NCBI GenBank assembly: GCA_947453695.1
Contig: CANGHW010000018.1
Location: 1-64,000, forward strand
DNA length: 64,000 bases
Origin: Opitutia bacterium
Lineage (GTDB): Bacteria; Verrucomicrobiota; Verrucomicrobiia; Opitutales; Opitutaceae
Direction of reading: 5' to 3'
Part shown: one piece after another, positions 36,177 through 45,430 of the stretch
Layout: each line of letters begins with the position of its first letter
Position numbering within the stretch: the first letter of the stretch is position 1
The notes under the pieces: generated by a model
The model's input: the letters and a program-made list of their open reading frames with translations, nothing else
The model's database searches: none
Told to the model about the DNA's origin: nothing
Program-made: the position numbers and the translations under genes

Positions 36177-37032
36177 GAATCAAGAGTCAGGGCGGTCCCC
36201 ATTGGACTGGCCGCTGGAAACGGGCGGAGCAGATGAGGTGCTGGGGGAGATCGAGCGCTTGCGCGGTCTCCGAAAAAAGCGGCGCCGACGCATTGCCCTG
36301 CTGACGAGCGTTGCCGCCTGCCTGGTAGCTGGCGGTTGGTTCCGATGGCAGGTCGGAGAAACCAAGGCGGCTTGGTCCATGGCTGACTCGCCATTGCGAC
36401 GGGAATTGCCGGACGGTTCAGTGGCCGAATTGAAAGCGGAAGCCGAAATCGCGGTAGATTACAGCGGCGCGCACCGAAAGATTTCGCTGCTCCGTGGCGC
36501 GGCGCACTTCAAGGTGGCGAAAAACGCGAGTCGGCCCTTCGTGGTCAATGCCGGTGGCATTCAGGTTCGGGCCGTCGGGACGGCTTTTGAGGTCGTGCTG
36601 AGCCAAACGTCGATCGCGGTGGTGGTGGATGAGGGGCGGGTGGCGGTAGAAGAGGCCGGAGCGGGTGAGCATGCGGTGCGGACCTACGTCAGCGCAGGCA
36701 ACCAAGTGGTGGTTGATCTGCCGTCGTCGTCGACGCCGGCCGACTACGCCCCTGTGGCCCTGACCGGGGCGGGTGCAAAGTCGGGTAAAGCCGCCCTGGC
36801 GCAGGTTCCGCGCATGGACCTCGCCGCGACACCGCTCTCAGAGGTCGTAGCGGTATTTAATCGGTATAGCGACAGACAGCTTGTTCTGGCGGACCCTGCG
36901 CTGGGCGCAGTGCAATTAAGCGGTGTCCTACGGGCGGATAACGTGGACGCGTTGTTGAAGCTCTTGGCGACCAACTATGGGATCAAGCCGGAGATCCGCG
37001 GGAACGAAATTGTTCTGGGTCGGGCGCCCTGA
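36163..37032 (+). CDS. FecR-family anti-sigma/signal relay protein
   Basis: A 289-residue inner-membrane protein. The cytoplasmic N-terminus (about 45 residues, ending LRKKRRRR) is short, then comes the membrane helix IALLTSVAACLVAGGWF. The FecR domain follows: RRELPDGSVAELKAEAEIAV, then KISLLRGAAHFKVAKNASRPFVV and VRAVGTAFEVVL. The last 75 residues (MDLAATPLSEVVAVFNRYSD and NVDALLKLLATNYGIK) form an STN/DUF4974-like domain. It should hold or activate the sigma factor encoded upstream and contact the receptor's STN domain. The start ATG at 36163 overlaps the sigma gene. Confidence 0.9.
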   Translation: MSGNKNQESGRSPLDWPLETGGADEVLGEIERLRGLRKKRRRRIALLTSVAACLVAGGWFRWQVGETKAAWSMADSPLRRELPDGSVAELKAEAEIAVDYSGAHRKISLLRGAAHFKVAKNASRPFVVNAGGIQVRAVGTAFEVVLSQTSIAVVVDEGRVAVEEAGAGEHAVRTYVSAGNQVVVDLPSSSTPADYAPVALTGAGAKSGKAALAQVPRMDLAATPLSEVVAVFNRYSDRQLVLADPALGAVQLSGVLRADNVDALLKLLATNYGIKPEIRGNEIVLGRAP

Positions 37033-37164
37033 GTTTGTCGCGCAGTGGCGCACCAGACTGGTGGATCGTTTCCGTGTGATTTTTTGCGAGGGATCGGCCG
37101 CCGTGGATCGTCTCAGGTGGGTGGCAGCGCTGTTGCTTTCTATCCAATTACCCTACTTCAGATC

Positions 37165-40100
37165 ATGAATATCCGCCTTAGTGACCTCGTAATCTTCTTC
37201 GGACTCGTTTTTTGCGCCGCGCTCGGAGAGGCCGCCGAGCCGAATTTCCGCAAGATCGATATCCCCGGTGGCGAGGCGGTGCAGACGCTCAAACAGCTCT
37301 CCGTGCAATCGGGTGCCGAGGTGGTGTTCGCCACCAATGCGGCCAAAAATGTCACGACTAACCCGGTGCAGGGGAGTTATTCGGCCTTGCAGGCGGCGAC
37401 GAACATGCTCGTCGGGACAAATCTCTCGGCCTCACAAGATGAGAAAACAGGCGCTATCATCATCGGGCGGCCGGTCGGGGGAGCGCAGGCAGTCCCAAAC
37501 GCGGCGCAGACCGACCGCGACGTGCTCCAGTTGAATCCTTTCGAGGTATCGGTGGGCAAAGATAATAGCTATGGCGCGCTCAATTCCAATTCTATCACAT
37601 CGTTCACCACCGAGCTGAATAAGTTGCCGGTGAGCGCCGATATCTTCGACCAGACTTTCATGAACGATCTGGGGGTCATGAGCGTGGAGGAGATGGTGCA
37701 GGGCTTCGCAGCTGGAGCGGCGGTTGCCTCCACGAGCCCGGCCACGAGCGCATCCGCCCAGCAGCAATATGACCGCAACGGTTCGGCCCTGTCGCTGCGC
37801 GGACTCGCCGCCACGTCGATTCTGCGCAACGGCTTTTATCCCGCCGCTCTCACCGGAGTGGGCTATACCACCAATTTTGACCTCCAGCAGGTTGAGGTGA
37901 TCTCTGGACCGCAATCGCTGCTATATGGAGCCGGCGGGGGTGGCGGTGTCGTGAACTACATTTCGAAGCAGGCGAAGTTCAATTCCGCATCGTCCGGAGA
38001 AGTTAAATTTCAGGTCGACCAGTATGGCAAAAAAATGGGCACGGTGGACTACAACCTCGGCGGAAAATCGCTCGCGGTGCGCATGGCGCTCATCAACCAA
38101 CAGGTGGGCGGCCGGCGCTTGTATATCGGCGGTCCGCTGGTGGGCGGCTATGTGCAAGTGGCGGCCCGCCCGCTGAAGAACACGACCGTGCGGGTAGAAT
38201 ACGAGAAGACTTCATGGAGCCGCATCAACAACACCGACAATACCCTGACCGCGCTCAGCACGGCCAATGACGCTCGCAACGGTCAGTCACTGCACTACCT
38301 GCTCGCGACCAATCAAATCAACGCCGCCGCCAACGGTGCACCCAGCGGAGCCGGAGTGATCGCCAACGGTAAAATCGATTGGGACAACGTGGACTCTTTC
38401 GGCAGTGCGATGGTCGGAGAATTAACGCGCAGCCAGTTTGCCACGGCGCAGGTTGAGACGGTCTGGACGCGTTGGCTGTCGACGCGGATCGCGGGTGGCT
38501 ACACCACCCGCTTCAACAAAAAGCTGGGCAACGCTGGCGTCGATTTTCTCGCGCCCAACGCTGCCGGCAATCCGCTCGGAGTGTGGGCGATGGATTACAA
38601 GAGCTCGCTGACCACCGCGTCGGCGCTCTGGCAGGGCTCGCAGGCGAAGAACATCCGGGTCTCTGCGCTGTTGAGCAACGATTTGTTTGGCCGCCGCGCG
38701 AAGAGCCAGACGGTGTTTGGTGGAGACTTTACGAGCAATTCGTTTGCCGCATCCGGGCTTTATTATGTCGCCGCGGATGCGGACTTCAAACCGGTCAGCA
38801 CGGGGCTGCCTGCCAACAACGGGTTCACGAACATCCCCGTGGTCTATTGGCCGATCACGAATGGCCCGGTGAAGTATCCTTTGGTCGGTTATGACGGGAG
38901 CCGGATCACGATTGGCGGTAAGAATTACGTGCAGGTGCCGACCAACGCACCCGTTGACGGTTTGGTCTCGCCCAGCAATCCCCTGGGGCTGACGGGTAAC
39001 TCCACCGGTTCCTGGCGTCCCACCCACGGCAACCAAAAGGGCATCTATCTGGCCAACTTTACCACGTGGCTGGATGGTCGTCTAACGACGCTGGTGGGGG
39101 CGCGAATTAGCAGCGTCTACAGTCTGCTTTCGACCGAGAATAATTCGAGGACGCAACCCAGTCTGAATTCGATTAGTCAGGAAACCGGGAAGGACTTCAG
39201 TGCCGGGGTGAACTTCCGCTTGTTATCGTGGCTTCGGCCCTATGCGCAAATCTCGGATTCGTTCAGCCCGCCGGCCGCACTCAATCGTGACCCCTATGGA
39301 GCGGCCCAGCTGCCGTCCAAGGCCATCGGCACGGAGGCCGGCGTTAAGATCACCAATCAGGATGGCACGGTGTCAGGCTCGATTGGCTTTTACCGGACGA
39401 ATGCCAAGAATGAACAAACCTCGTTTTCGGTGAACATCACCGGATTCATCAATCCGGTGGGTTTGAATGGCCGCCTCGGCGGATCACCCAGTAACTGGAT
39501 CAATGTTGATCGAAAGTCGGAAGGAATGCAGGCGACCTTCACGGCCAACCCGAAACCCAATTGGCGCATGCGTCTTTCGGGCAGCTGGCAATACGCCACC
39601 AATCAAAGCAACAACAGCTTCGCTCAACTTTATAACGACCAGTTTTACGCGAACAGTCTCGGTCAGGTGACCTACAAGGACGGGACGGTGGTCTACGTCA
39701 ATTCGACCGCGACGCGCGCAACCGTTTCCACCGCGGCGGCGGCCGGCGCCGTGCCTCTGACCATTACGATGATGGGCACCCCCGGGAATCTTTATTACGC
39801 CAATCAAGGCGCCGTGCACGGTGCGATCAATGCATCTTCGGGAGCCGCGACTATTCTCAATGCTCTCAGTGACCCTCAGGTTGCACTCCATGGTCCAATC
39901 CTGACCGGAGCGGTAGGCCTGCCCATTTCACAAATGCAAATAAAGCCGAACTTCACGCCGGTGGGAACGATTCCGATCATGACCAGCGGGGACCAAGTGC
40001 AGGGATATCCGCAGATTTCAGTGAATTATGAGTCGGTCTATACTTTCGATCAGGGGTTTCTCAAGGGACTCCGCGCGGGTGGTGCGTTCCAAGGCACGTG

Positions 40101-40383
40101 GAAGTATTCGGCCTTCTATTACTATCCGGTGGGACTCAGTAACAACCCGACGAACCGGTCGCTGTATTCCTGGCCAACGCGCACGCTGTTCACGGGAATA
40201 TTGGGGTATGATTGGTCTTACCGGCGCTACCGGATTTCACATCAGTTGAATGTGAACAATGCCTTCAATCACTACCACATCGTGATTATTCCGAATTACA
40301 TCAACGGCTGGGCCGGGCCGAACAACGCAACGTTCGATACGCAGCCCCGCAGCTACGTGTTCACGACCCGGGTTAGTTTCTAA
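37165..40383 (+). CDS. TonB-dependent receptor/transducer with STN domain
   Basis: A 1072-residue outer-membrane receptor. The ATG at 37165 starts the signal peptide MNIRLSDLVIFFGLVFCAAL; the track start is 40 residues longer and non-signal-like. After it comes an STN domain (FRKIDIPGGEAVQTLKQLSV ... GTNLSASQDEKTGAIIIG), which relays occupancy to FecR. The plug follows (GSALSLRGLAATSILRNGFY, VEVISGPQSLLYGAGGGGGV), then a large barrel ending in an aromatic C-terminal strand (SYVFTTRVSF). It is probably for an oligosaccharide or other bulky substrate given the GH79 gene downstream, although a siderophore cannot be excluded. It sits 132 bases after fecR. Confidence 0.9.
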   Translation: MNIRLSDLVIFFGLVFCAALGEAAEPNFRKIDIPGGEAVQTLKQLSVQSGAEVVFATNAAKNVTTNPVQGSYSALQAATNMLVGTNLSASQDEKTGAIIIGRPVGGAQAVPNAAQTDRDVLQLNPFEVSVGKDNSYGALNSNSITSFTTELNKLPVSADIFDQTFMNDLGVMSVEEMVQGFAAGAAVASTSPATSASAQQQYDRNGSALSLRGLAATSILRNGFYPAALTGVGYTTNFDLQQVEVISGPQSLLYGAGGGGGVVNYISKQAKFNSASSGEVKFQVDQYGKKMGTVDYNLGGKSLAVRMALINQQVGGRRLYIGGPLVGGYVQVAARPLKNTTVRVEYEKTSWSRINNTDNTLTALSTANDARNGQSLHYLLATNQINAAANGAPSGAGVIANGKIDWDNVDSFGSAMVGELTRSQFATAQVETVWTRWLSTRIAGGYTTRFNKKLGNAGVDFLAPNAAGNPLGVWAMDYKSSLTTASALWQGSQAKNIRVSALLSNDLFGRRAKSQTVFGGDFTSNSFAASGLYYVAADADFKPVSTGLPANNGFTNIPVVYWPITNGPVKYPLVGYDGSRITIGGKNYVQVPTNAPVDGLVSPSNPLGLTGNSTGSWRPTHGNQKGIYLANFTTWLDGRLTTLVGARISSVYSLLSTENNSRTQPSLNSISQETGKDFSAGVNFRLLSWLRPYAQISDSFSPPAALNRDPYGAAQLPSKAIGTEAGVKITNQDGTVSGSIGFYRTNAKNEQTSFSVNITGFINPVGLNGRLGGSPSNWINVDRKSEGMQATFTANPKPNWRMRLSGSWQYATNQSNNSFAQLYNDQFYANSLGQVTYKDGTVVYVNSTATRATVSTAAAAGAVPLTITMMGTPGNLYYANQGAVHGAINASSGAATILNALSDPQVALHGPILTGAVGLPISQMQIKPNFTPVGTIPIMTSGDQVQGYPQISVNYESVYTFDQGFLKGLRAGGAFQGTWKYSAFYYYPVGLSNNPTNRSLYSWPTRTLFTGILGYDWSYRRYRISHQLNVNNAFNHYHIVIIPNYINGWAGPNNATFDTQPRSYVFTTRVSF

Positions 40384-40466
40384 ATTCGGATGCTCGTGCT
40401 GCCTGCCAACTACTTTTCCCGGATGATGGCCAGGATGTGTTGCAATGCGTTGAACGCACGCAGGGC

Positions 40467-41711
40467 ATGAGCGTTACCACAAACTCAGGTGCGATCGCCG
40501 GCGACGCGGAGCCACGCGCCCCCTCAGGTCGAATACTCTCCGTCGATGCTTTACGCGGCTTTGATATGTTCTGGATCATCGGGGGAGAGGAGGTCGCAAA
40601 AGCGCTGCAGCCAATGAGCGACGGCCCGGTGGTTACGGCCGTCGTGACCCAACTTAAGCACGTTGAGTGGGAAGGTTTCCGCTTCTTCGACGCGATCTTC
40701 CCGCTGTTCCTGTTTCTCGTGGGCGTGTCCATCGTGCTTTCGCTTGATCGCATGCGAGCGACGGAGGGACGAGGGGTGGCTTTCGGCCGCATCGCGCGCC
40801 GTAGCCTGCTGCTTTTCGCCGTGGGCATTTTCTACTACGGCGGTGTCGCCCGGACATGGCCGGACGTGCAGATCTTGGGGGTTCTTCCGCGGATCGCGCT
40901 CTGCTATTTCTTCGCGGCTACGCTGTATGTGTTCGTGCCGAGGAAAGGCATCGTCGTGGCGGCGGCGCTTTGTCTGGTGGGTTACTGGGCGATGATGATG
41001 TTTGTGCCGTTCCCCGACGTGAATCTGGCGCACGGCACGATTGGCAAGCGCGGCACCCAGGCGGAGGCTAAGCCGGCCGCGGAATTGCTCGCGGGAGCGA
41101 CGAGCACCGTCCACGGCATTTTTGCCGAGGGGCGAAACCTCGCTCACTACGCCGACTATCGCCTGCTCCCGGGCAAAAAGCGCAATCTTTACTACACCAA
41201 CGAGGGTCTGCTCAGCACAGTTTCGGCGGTCGCCACCACGTTGTTCGGCATCATGGCCGGGTGGTTGCTGACGAGCCCGCGTTGGACGGAAAGACAGAAG
41301 GTCGTGTGGTTACTCGGTGCGGGCGCGGCCGGTGTGGCGCTGGGCGTGCTGTGGGGACTGCAATTCCCCATCATCAAACGGATCTGGACCTCGTCCTTTT
41401 GTTTGGTGGCGAGCGGTTGTGCCGCGATGCTATTGGGCGGTTTCTATCTCATCGTGGATGTGTGGCGGTGGCAGAAATGGTGCGTGCCGTTTCTGTGGAT
41501 CGGTTCGAATGCCTTGGCCATTTATCTGGCCGTGAATCTGGTCGATTTCGAGGCGATCGCGGCCCGTTTGGTCGGCGGTGATGTGAAGGAGTATTTCGAC
41601 CTGCATCTCGCCAAGGGTTGCGGGAACCTGCTGGTCGCGCTCGTCGGACTGCTATTGCCGGTGTTGCTGGTGCGTTTTCTCTACCAGCGGAAGATCTTTA
41701 TCCGGTTATGA
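40467..41711 (+). CDS. DUF5009/HGSNAT-like transmembrane acyltransferase
   Basis: A 414-residue polytopic protein from the ATG at 40467. It opens SGRILSVDALRGFDMFWIIG, the hallmark of DUF5009 proteins related to heparan-alpha-glucosaminide N-acetyltransferase, followed by FRFFDAIFPLFLFLVGVSI. About ten membrane helices are visible. HGSNAT acetylates the terminal glucosamine of heparan using acetyl-CoA across the membrane. Bacterial homologues are common beside sugar-degradation genes, but their substrates are mostly unknown. The stop overlaps the GH79 gene by ATGA, so the two are translationally coupled. Confidence 0.87.
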   Translation: MSVTTNSGAIAGDAEPRAPSGRILSVDALRGFDMFWIIGGEEVAKALQPMSDGPVVTAVVTQLKHVEWEGFRFFDAIFPLFLFLVGVSIVLSLDRMRATEGRGVAFGRIARRSLLLFAVGIFYYGGVARTWPDVQILGVLPRIALCYFFAATLYVFVPRKGIVVAAALCLVGYWAMMMFVPFPDVNLAHGTIGKRGTQAEAKPAAELLAGATSTVHGIFAEGRNLAHYADYRLLPGKKRNLYYTNEGLLSTVSAVATTLFGIMAGWLLTSPRWTERQKVVWLLGAGAAGVALGVLWGLQFPIIKRIWTSSFCLVASGCAAMLLGGFYLIVDVWRWQKWCVPFLWIGSNALAIYLAVNLVDFEAIAARLVGGDVKEYFDLHLAKGCGNLLVALVGLLLPVLLVRFLYQRKIFIRL

Positions 41712-43207
41712 ACAAACGCTTCACCGCGCACTGTCGTCGGCTCCTGGTCAGCGCGGGATGCGCCGCACTTTTTTTGGCGGGCCGGTCGCACGGCGCCGGG
41801 ATATTGGCGCCACAAACTGCGATCGTTACCGTCTATCCGGAAAAACCTGGAATGAAAATCCCGGCGGACTTTCTCGGCTTCAGCTGTGAGAAGAAGATTC
41901 TGTCGCGGGATTGTTTTCAGCCGCAGAACACGGCGCTGATCCGCTTGTTTCAGTATCTCGGACCCGGGGTCTTGCGGATTGGCGGCCATGCGGTGGAGTC
42001 CACGTTCTGGTCCGCGGGTGATTCGGGCCCGCTCAAGGCGATGGCGAATGGCAAAGGCTACGAACCGGAGGAGCCGGTGACTCTAGGTCCGCGGTCGATC
42101 GATGGTTTGTTTGGTTTCGCCAAGGAAAGCGGTTGGCGGGTGATCTATGGATTGAACCTCGGGGCCAATCGTCCGGACATGGCAGCGGAGGAGGCGGCTT
42201 ACGCCCTGCAGGCAGGTGGGGCTGCGGTGTTGGCCCTAGAAGTCGGAAATGAGCCGAATCTCTTCAGCAGGAATGGCAAGAGCGCGAAGAACGATGCTCG
42301 GGACCTCAAGTTGCTCGTCTTGCGCGACGGTAAATACACCTACGAGAGATTTCGCGCCGAGTTTGAAGCCTACTACCGCGCGATCGTCGCCAAGTCGCCC
42401 CACGCACCGTTTGCCGGTCCGGGAACTACGAAGACCTGTGACTGGGTGCCGGGCTTTGCGCGTGATTTCAAGGGGCGGGTCGCACTCATCACTTCCCACA
42501 CCTATCCGCTTTCCGCCAAGGAGGAAGATCCGAAGTCGCCACGATTCGCGTCGATCGAAAACCTGCTGAGCACCAACATCGAGGAAGATTGGTTGCCGAA
42601 ACTCAAGGCAGCGACGGCGGCAGGTCTCCCTTGGCGTCTCGGGGAGTGCAATACGGCCTCAGGCGGAGGAAAACCCGGCGTCAGCAACGTGTTTGTCGCA
42701 GCGCTCTGGTGCGCCGACTTTTTGTTCAAAGTGGCCGAACGTGGCGGAGCGGGGGTAAATCTGCACGGCGGTTTTACGCCGGGCCGCTATTCGCCGATCT
42801 ATTTTCTCAACGGGGAATACCATCCGGCTCCGATCTACTACGGAATGCTGCTGTTTCGTCAGGCGGCGCAAGGGCGGGTCTTGCCCGTGGACTGCCAAAC
42901 ATTGGCCAAACTCACCGCCCACGCCGTATTGGGCGACGATCACAAGTTGCGTGTGGTGCTCATCAACAAAGACCTGACGCAACCGGTAAGGGCGACGATC
43001 GTGGCAGGTCCACTGCACACCAAAGCCCACGTTGTCAGACTTTGCGCGCCGTCTCCCACGTCTGCGGAGGGCGTGACACTCGCGGGCAGTGCTATCGCGA
43101 AGGATGGAACTTGGTCCCCGCAACCGGCCGAGGTAGTGCTGTGCGCGAACGGACACTATGATGTGACGTTACCACTCTCGAGTGCGGCAATGGTAACTAT
43201 CGAATGA
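41708..43207 (+). CDS. GH79-like glycoside hydrolase (beta-glucuronidase/heparanase type)
   Basis: A 499-residue secreted enzyme with an N-terminal signal region (LLVSAGCAALFLAGRSHGAG). The (beta/alpha)8 retaining-hydrolase pattern is clear: GPGVLRIGGHAVESTFW early, acid/base Glu in LEVGNEPNLFSRNG, and nucleophile Glu in PWRLGECNTASGGGKPGVSN. GAGVNLHGGFTP follows, and a C-terminal beta-domain ends the protein. This layout fits GH79, which includes beta-glucuronidases and heparanase; clan GH-A relatives GH30/GH39/GH51 are less likely. It shares ATGA with the DUF5009 gene. Probably periplasmic or outer-membrane; the exact substrate is unproven. Confidence 0.85.
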   Translation: MNKRFTAHCRRLLVSAGCAALFLAGRSHGAGILAPQTAIVTVYPEKPGMKIPADFLGFSCEKKILSRDCFQPQNTALIRLFQYLGPGVLRIGGHAVESTFWSAGDSGPLKAMANGKGYEPEEPVTLGPRSIDGLFGFAKESGWRVIYGLNLGANRPDMAAEEAAYALQAGGAAVLALEVGNEPNLFSRNGKSAKNDARDLKLLVLRDGKYTYERFRAEFEAYYRAIVAKSPHAPFAGPGTTKTCDWVPGFARDFKGRVALITSHTYPLSAKEEDPKSPRFASIENLLSTNIEEDWLPKLKAATAAGLPWRLGECNTASGGGKPGVSNVFVAALWCADFLFKVAERGGAGVNLHGGFTPGRYSPIYFLNGEYHPAPIYYGMLLFRQAAQGRVLPVDCQTLAKLTAHAVLGDDHKLRVVLINKDLTQPVRATIVAGPLHTKAHVVRLCAPSPTSAEGVTLAGSAIAKDGTWSPQPAEVVLCANGHYDVTLPLSSAAMVTIE

Positions 43208-43297
43208 AAGGCGATCCGCGGTGGAGTTCGCACCTTCACTAGCCGCGTATGCAGAATCGGATGGCGAACTCATTTTTTGTGCGCCCGGCGAGCATAG

Positions 43298-43622
43298 TGG
43301 CAGAAGGGCAACACATGGGTCATGTGTTGACTTTGCTTTTTTCGGTCCGCGGATCATAGCCGAGGAAGGCGATGATCGGGATCATGGCCTGCTTGGTCGG
43401 ACGGCATACGCCCCGTTCCCAGTTGCTCACGCTCAGCCAGGTATAGCCCGTCGCTTCAGCGACTTGTTGTTGCCCCCAGCCGAGTTCCAGGCGGCGCTTC
43501 TTGATGTGCTCGCCGATGGTCTTCGGGTGCATCTTCACGCCGCCTTTCAGTGCCCACCAGTGCGGTGAAACTAGGCTGCGTTTAGCGCGTATTTCGAACT
43601 GGTAGAAGGGCAATACATGGAT
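43298..43622. repeat. Imperfect 23-bp direct repeats flanking the HTH gene
   Basis: Copies at 43298-43320 and 43600-43622 share AGAAGGGCAAYACATGG, with 20 of 23 positions equal. The second copy ends exactly where the C-terminal part of the split winged-helix gene resumes. The first copy also overlaps a palindrome AACACATG-GGT-CATGTGTT at 43310-43328, just past the HTH gene's stop. The repeat pair could mark a small mobile cassette or result from a duplication at the junction. Confidence 0.6.
43320..43532 (-). CDS. Small XRE-family HTH protein
   Basis: About 70 residues from the ATG at 43532: MHPKTIGEHIKKRRLELGWG, QQQVAEATGYTWLSVSNWER (helix-turn-helix), then GVCRPTKQAMIPIIAFLGYD. The frame extends upstream to a TTG at 43613 (MPFYQFEIRAKRSLVSPHWW), so a 97-residue form is possible. 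It resembles the small 'helix-turn-helix, FLGYDP' proteins common in Opitutaceae and Acidobacteriota, often found as scattered single genes. It is opposite in strand to the rest of the block and sits between two imperfect direct repeats. Confidence 0.78.
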   Translation of the reverse strand: MHPKTIGEHIKKRRLELGWGQQQVAEATGYTWLSVSNWERGVCRPTKQAMIPIIAFLGYDPRTEKSKVNT

Positions 43623-43630
43623 GCGGCCAC

Positions 43631-44605
43631 ATGCAGGAGCATATCCTGCGGCATCGCGTGGTCGGTTATCGCGAGGGGGATTTGCAGCGTCGGCTGCATG
43701 GCGAGGGCGCGCCGCTCCCGGCGGAGCAGCGCACGGCCTTTGAGCATCACTTGCCGGATTCGGCGGTCCTGGTGGCGTTTCCGCACGAGGCCTGGCCGCA
43801 TCTGCTCGGCGCGATGCGCGCCCGCACGCGGCGAAGCGGGGCGTGGTCGGGTCGGCTCACGCCGCGCGAGCGCGACTTGGCGGAGCGAATCATGGGCGAG
43901 ATCGGCGAGCGCGGGGCGCTGTCGTCCGAACAGATCGAGGATGATGGCCGCCGCGGCCGGCAGGTGTGGGGCAAGGCGACCCTCGCGAAGTCCACGCTGC
44001 AGAAGTTGTTTTTTCACGGCCGAGTCTTGATCGCGCGGCGCGAAAACAACCGGCGGTATTACGATCTGCCCGAGCGGGTGCTGCCGGCTGCGGTGCTGGC
44101 CCGACCCGAACCCACGGCGGAAGAGACCGCACGCTGGCTCGTGCATCTCAAGCTGCGGCAGCGGCGCCTCGTGCAGCTGAAGCGCGGCGAGCTGCCGCTC
44201 GTGGAGGACGCGGTGGTGCGGGTGCAGGTCGAGGGGTGTCCGCCGCTGTATGTGCGACGGGAGGACGCGCGGGAATTCGACGCGGCGGAGCAGCGCTGGC
44301 AAGAGACGACGGCAGAGCGGCCGGTGCTGCTGCTGGCGCCGCTCGATCCGCTCATCTACGACCGGCGGGTGACGGAGCGGTTGTGGGATTTCGACTACAC
44401 GTGGGAGGTCTACACGCCCCCGACGAAACGCGTGCGCGGTTACTATGCGCTGCCGGTGCTGGCGGGCACGGAAATCGTGGGGCACGTCGATCCGAAGGCA
44501 GAGCGGGACGCGGGGCGGCTGCGCGTGGTGTCGCGGCGCGTGCGACGCGGGCACCGGGTGATGCCGGCGGTGGCGGACTTGGCGGGGTTCTTGGGGTTGC
44601 GGTAG
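43631..44605 (+). pseudogene. Winged-helix (YcaQ/COG3214) protein, C-terminal part
   Basis: About 324 residues from MQEHILRHRVVGYREGDLQR to the stop at 44605. Family hallmarks are the central winged-helix region (ALSSEQIEDDGRRGRQVWGK) and the diagnostic C-terminal run APLDPLIYDRRVTERLWDFD, YTWEVYTPPTKRVRGYYALP, VGHVDPKAER. COG3214 proteins usually have 350-410 residues, and the missing first 50 residues are at 32936-33090. Just before this point the frame reads GCGH, echoing the CGR of the N-terminal fragment. It could still be translated from the ATG at 43631, but would lack the first DNA-binding segment. Confidence 0.85.
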
Positions 44606-44630
44606 GGGAAGCCGAAGGCTGAGGGGGGGA

Positions 44631-44955
44631 ATGACTAATGACCAATGGTAGTGACTAATGTCTAGTGATGGAGGGTGGCCTGCGAATGGGGCGAGTGGGA
44701 TGGGGAAAGGACCAATGACCAAGGCGGAGGGGCCCGCGAATCATGCGAAGGGGGGCGAATTGCGGGGGGGCCTACGGAACACTCGGAAGACACGGAAACG
44801 GAGGAAGTGACCACGAAACACACGAAATACACGAAAGTGGAGGGGCGGGAAAGGGGCCAAGGACCAATGTCTAATAACGGAACGGCCCGCGAATGAGGCG
44901 AATGACAGAAGGGGCCATGGAATCCGCGGAGACGGAGCTGGTGACCACTAGTCAC
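44631..44955. repeat. Degenerate dispersed intergenic repeats, block A
   Basis: Short words recur in this gene-free stretch: GACCAATGACC/GACTAATGTCTA, CCGCGAATSATGCGAA and CACGAAACACACGAAATACA. Translated on the minus strand they give the HWSLV and VYFVCFVV strings in the ORF track. The same words recur in blocks B and C. No gene is supported here. Confidence 0.75.
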
Positions 44956-45033
44956 CTGAGAGGCGGCGGGGGAGGGGCGCAAAAAAGGCGGCACGCGCGA
45001 GGCGGGCCGCCGGGAAGGGGATGCTAGGAAACG

Positions 45034-45336
45034 TTATTTGTTCTTCTTTACCTTGGCCTTCTTGGCGCCGGCGTTGAGGGAGGTGATCTCCGTGTCGCTC
45101 AACTTGCCGTCGTGGTCTTTGTCGAGGGCCTTGAGGGATTCGTCGGTCGTGTCCGTGAAGGCTTTGCGGACGCCTTCCATCTCGTCGGCGTCGATTTTGC
45201 CGTTGGCGTTGGTGTCGAACTTCTTGAGGAGGGCCGAGTTGGTCTCGGTGGCTTTCTTGCGGTCGCCCTTGGCGGCGTGGGCGGCGGGAGCAAGAACGAG
45301 GGAGGCGGCGGCAAGCGCGAGGAGGAGGCGTTTCAT
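45034..45336 (-). CDS. Secreted EF-hand domain protein
   Basis: A 100-residue protein with signal peptide MKRLLLALAAASLVLAPAAH and two EF-hand loops: FDTNANGKIDADEMEGV (D-x-N-x-N-G-x-I-D-x-D-E) and LDKDHDGKLSDTEITSL (D-x-D-x-D-G-x-L-x-x-x-E). Both keep the calcium ligands at positions 1, 3, 5 and 12. The tail is Lys-rich (AKKAKVKKNK). It is a small periplasmic or extracellular calcium-binding protein of unknown role, flanked by repeat-filled intergenic DNA on both sides. Confidence 0.85.
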   Translation of the reverse strand: MKRLLLALAAASLVLAPAAHAAKGDRKKATETNSALLKKFDTNANGKIDADEMEGVRKAFTDTTDESLKALDKDHDGKLSDTEITSLNAGAKKAKVKKNK

Positions 45337-45430
45337 GGGAGTGGTGGGATTGGGTTAACGAACGGGGGTAAGACGGGCGGGGACGGGAGAGGTTACGGGG
45401 GAGGAGGGGGAGCGGGGTAGGGCGGGAGGG

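Noticed and set aside
33079-43621. Transposon or prophage as the source of the block in ycaQ
   Set aside because: No transposase, integrase, phage gene or long terminal inverted repeat was seen; only the short edge repeats are visible.
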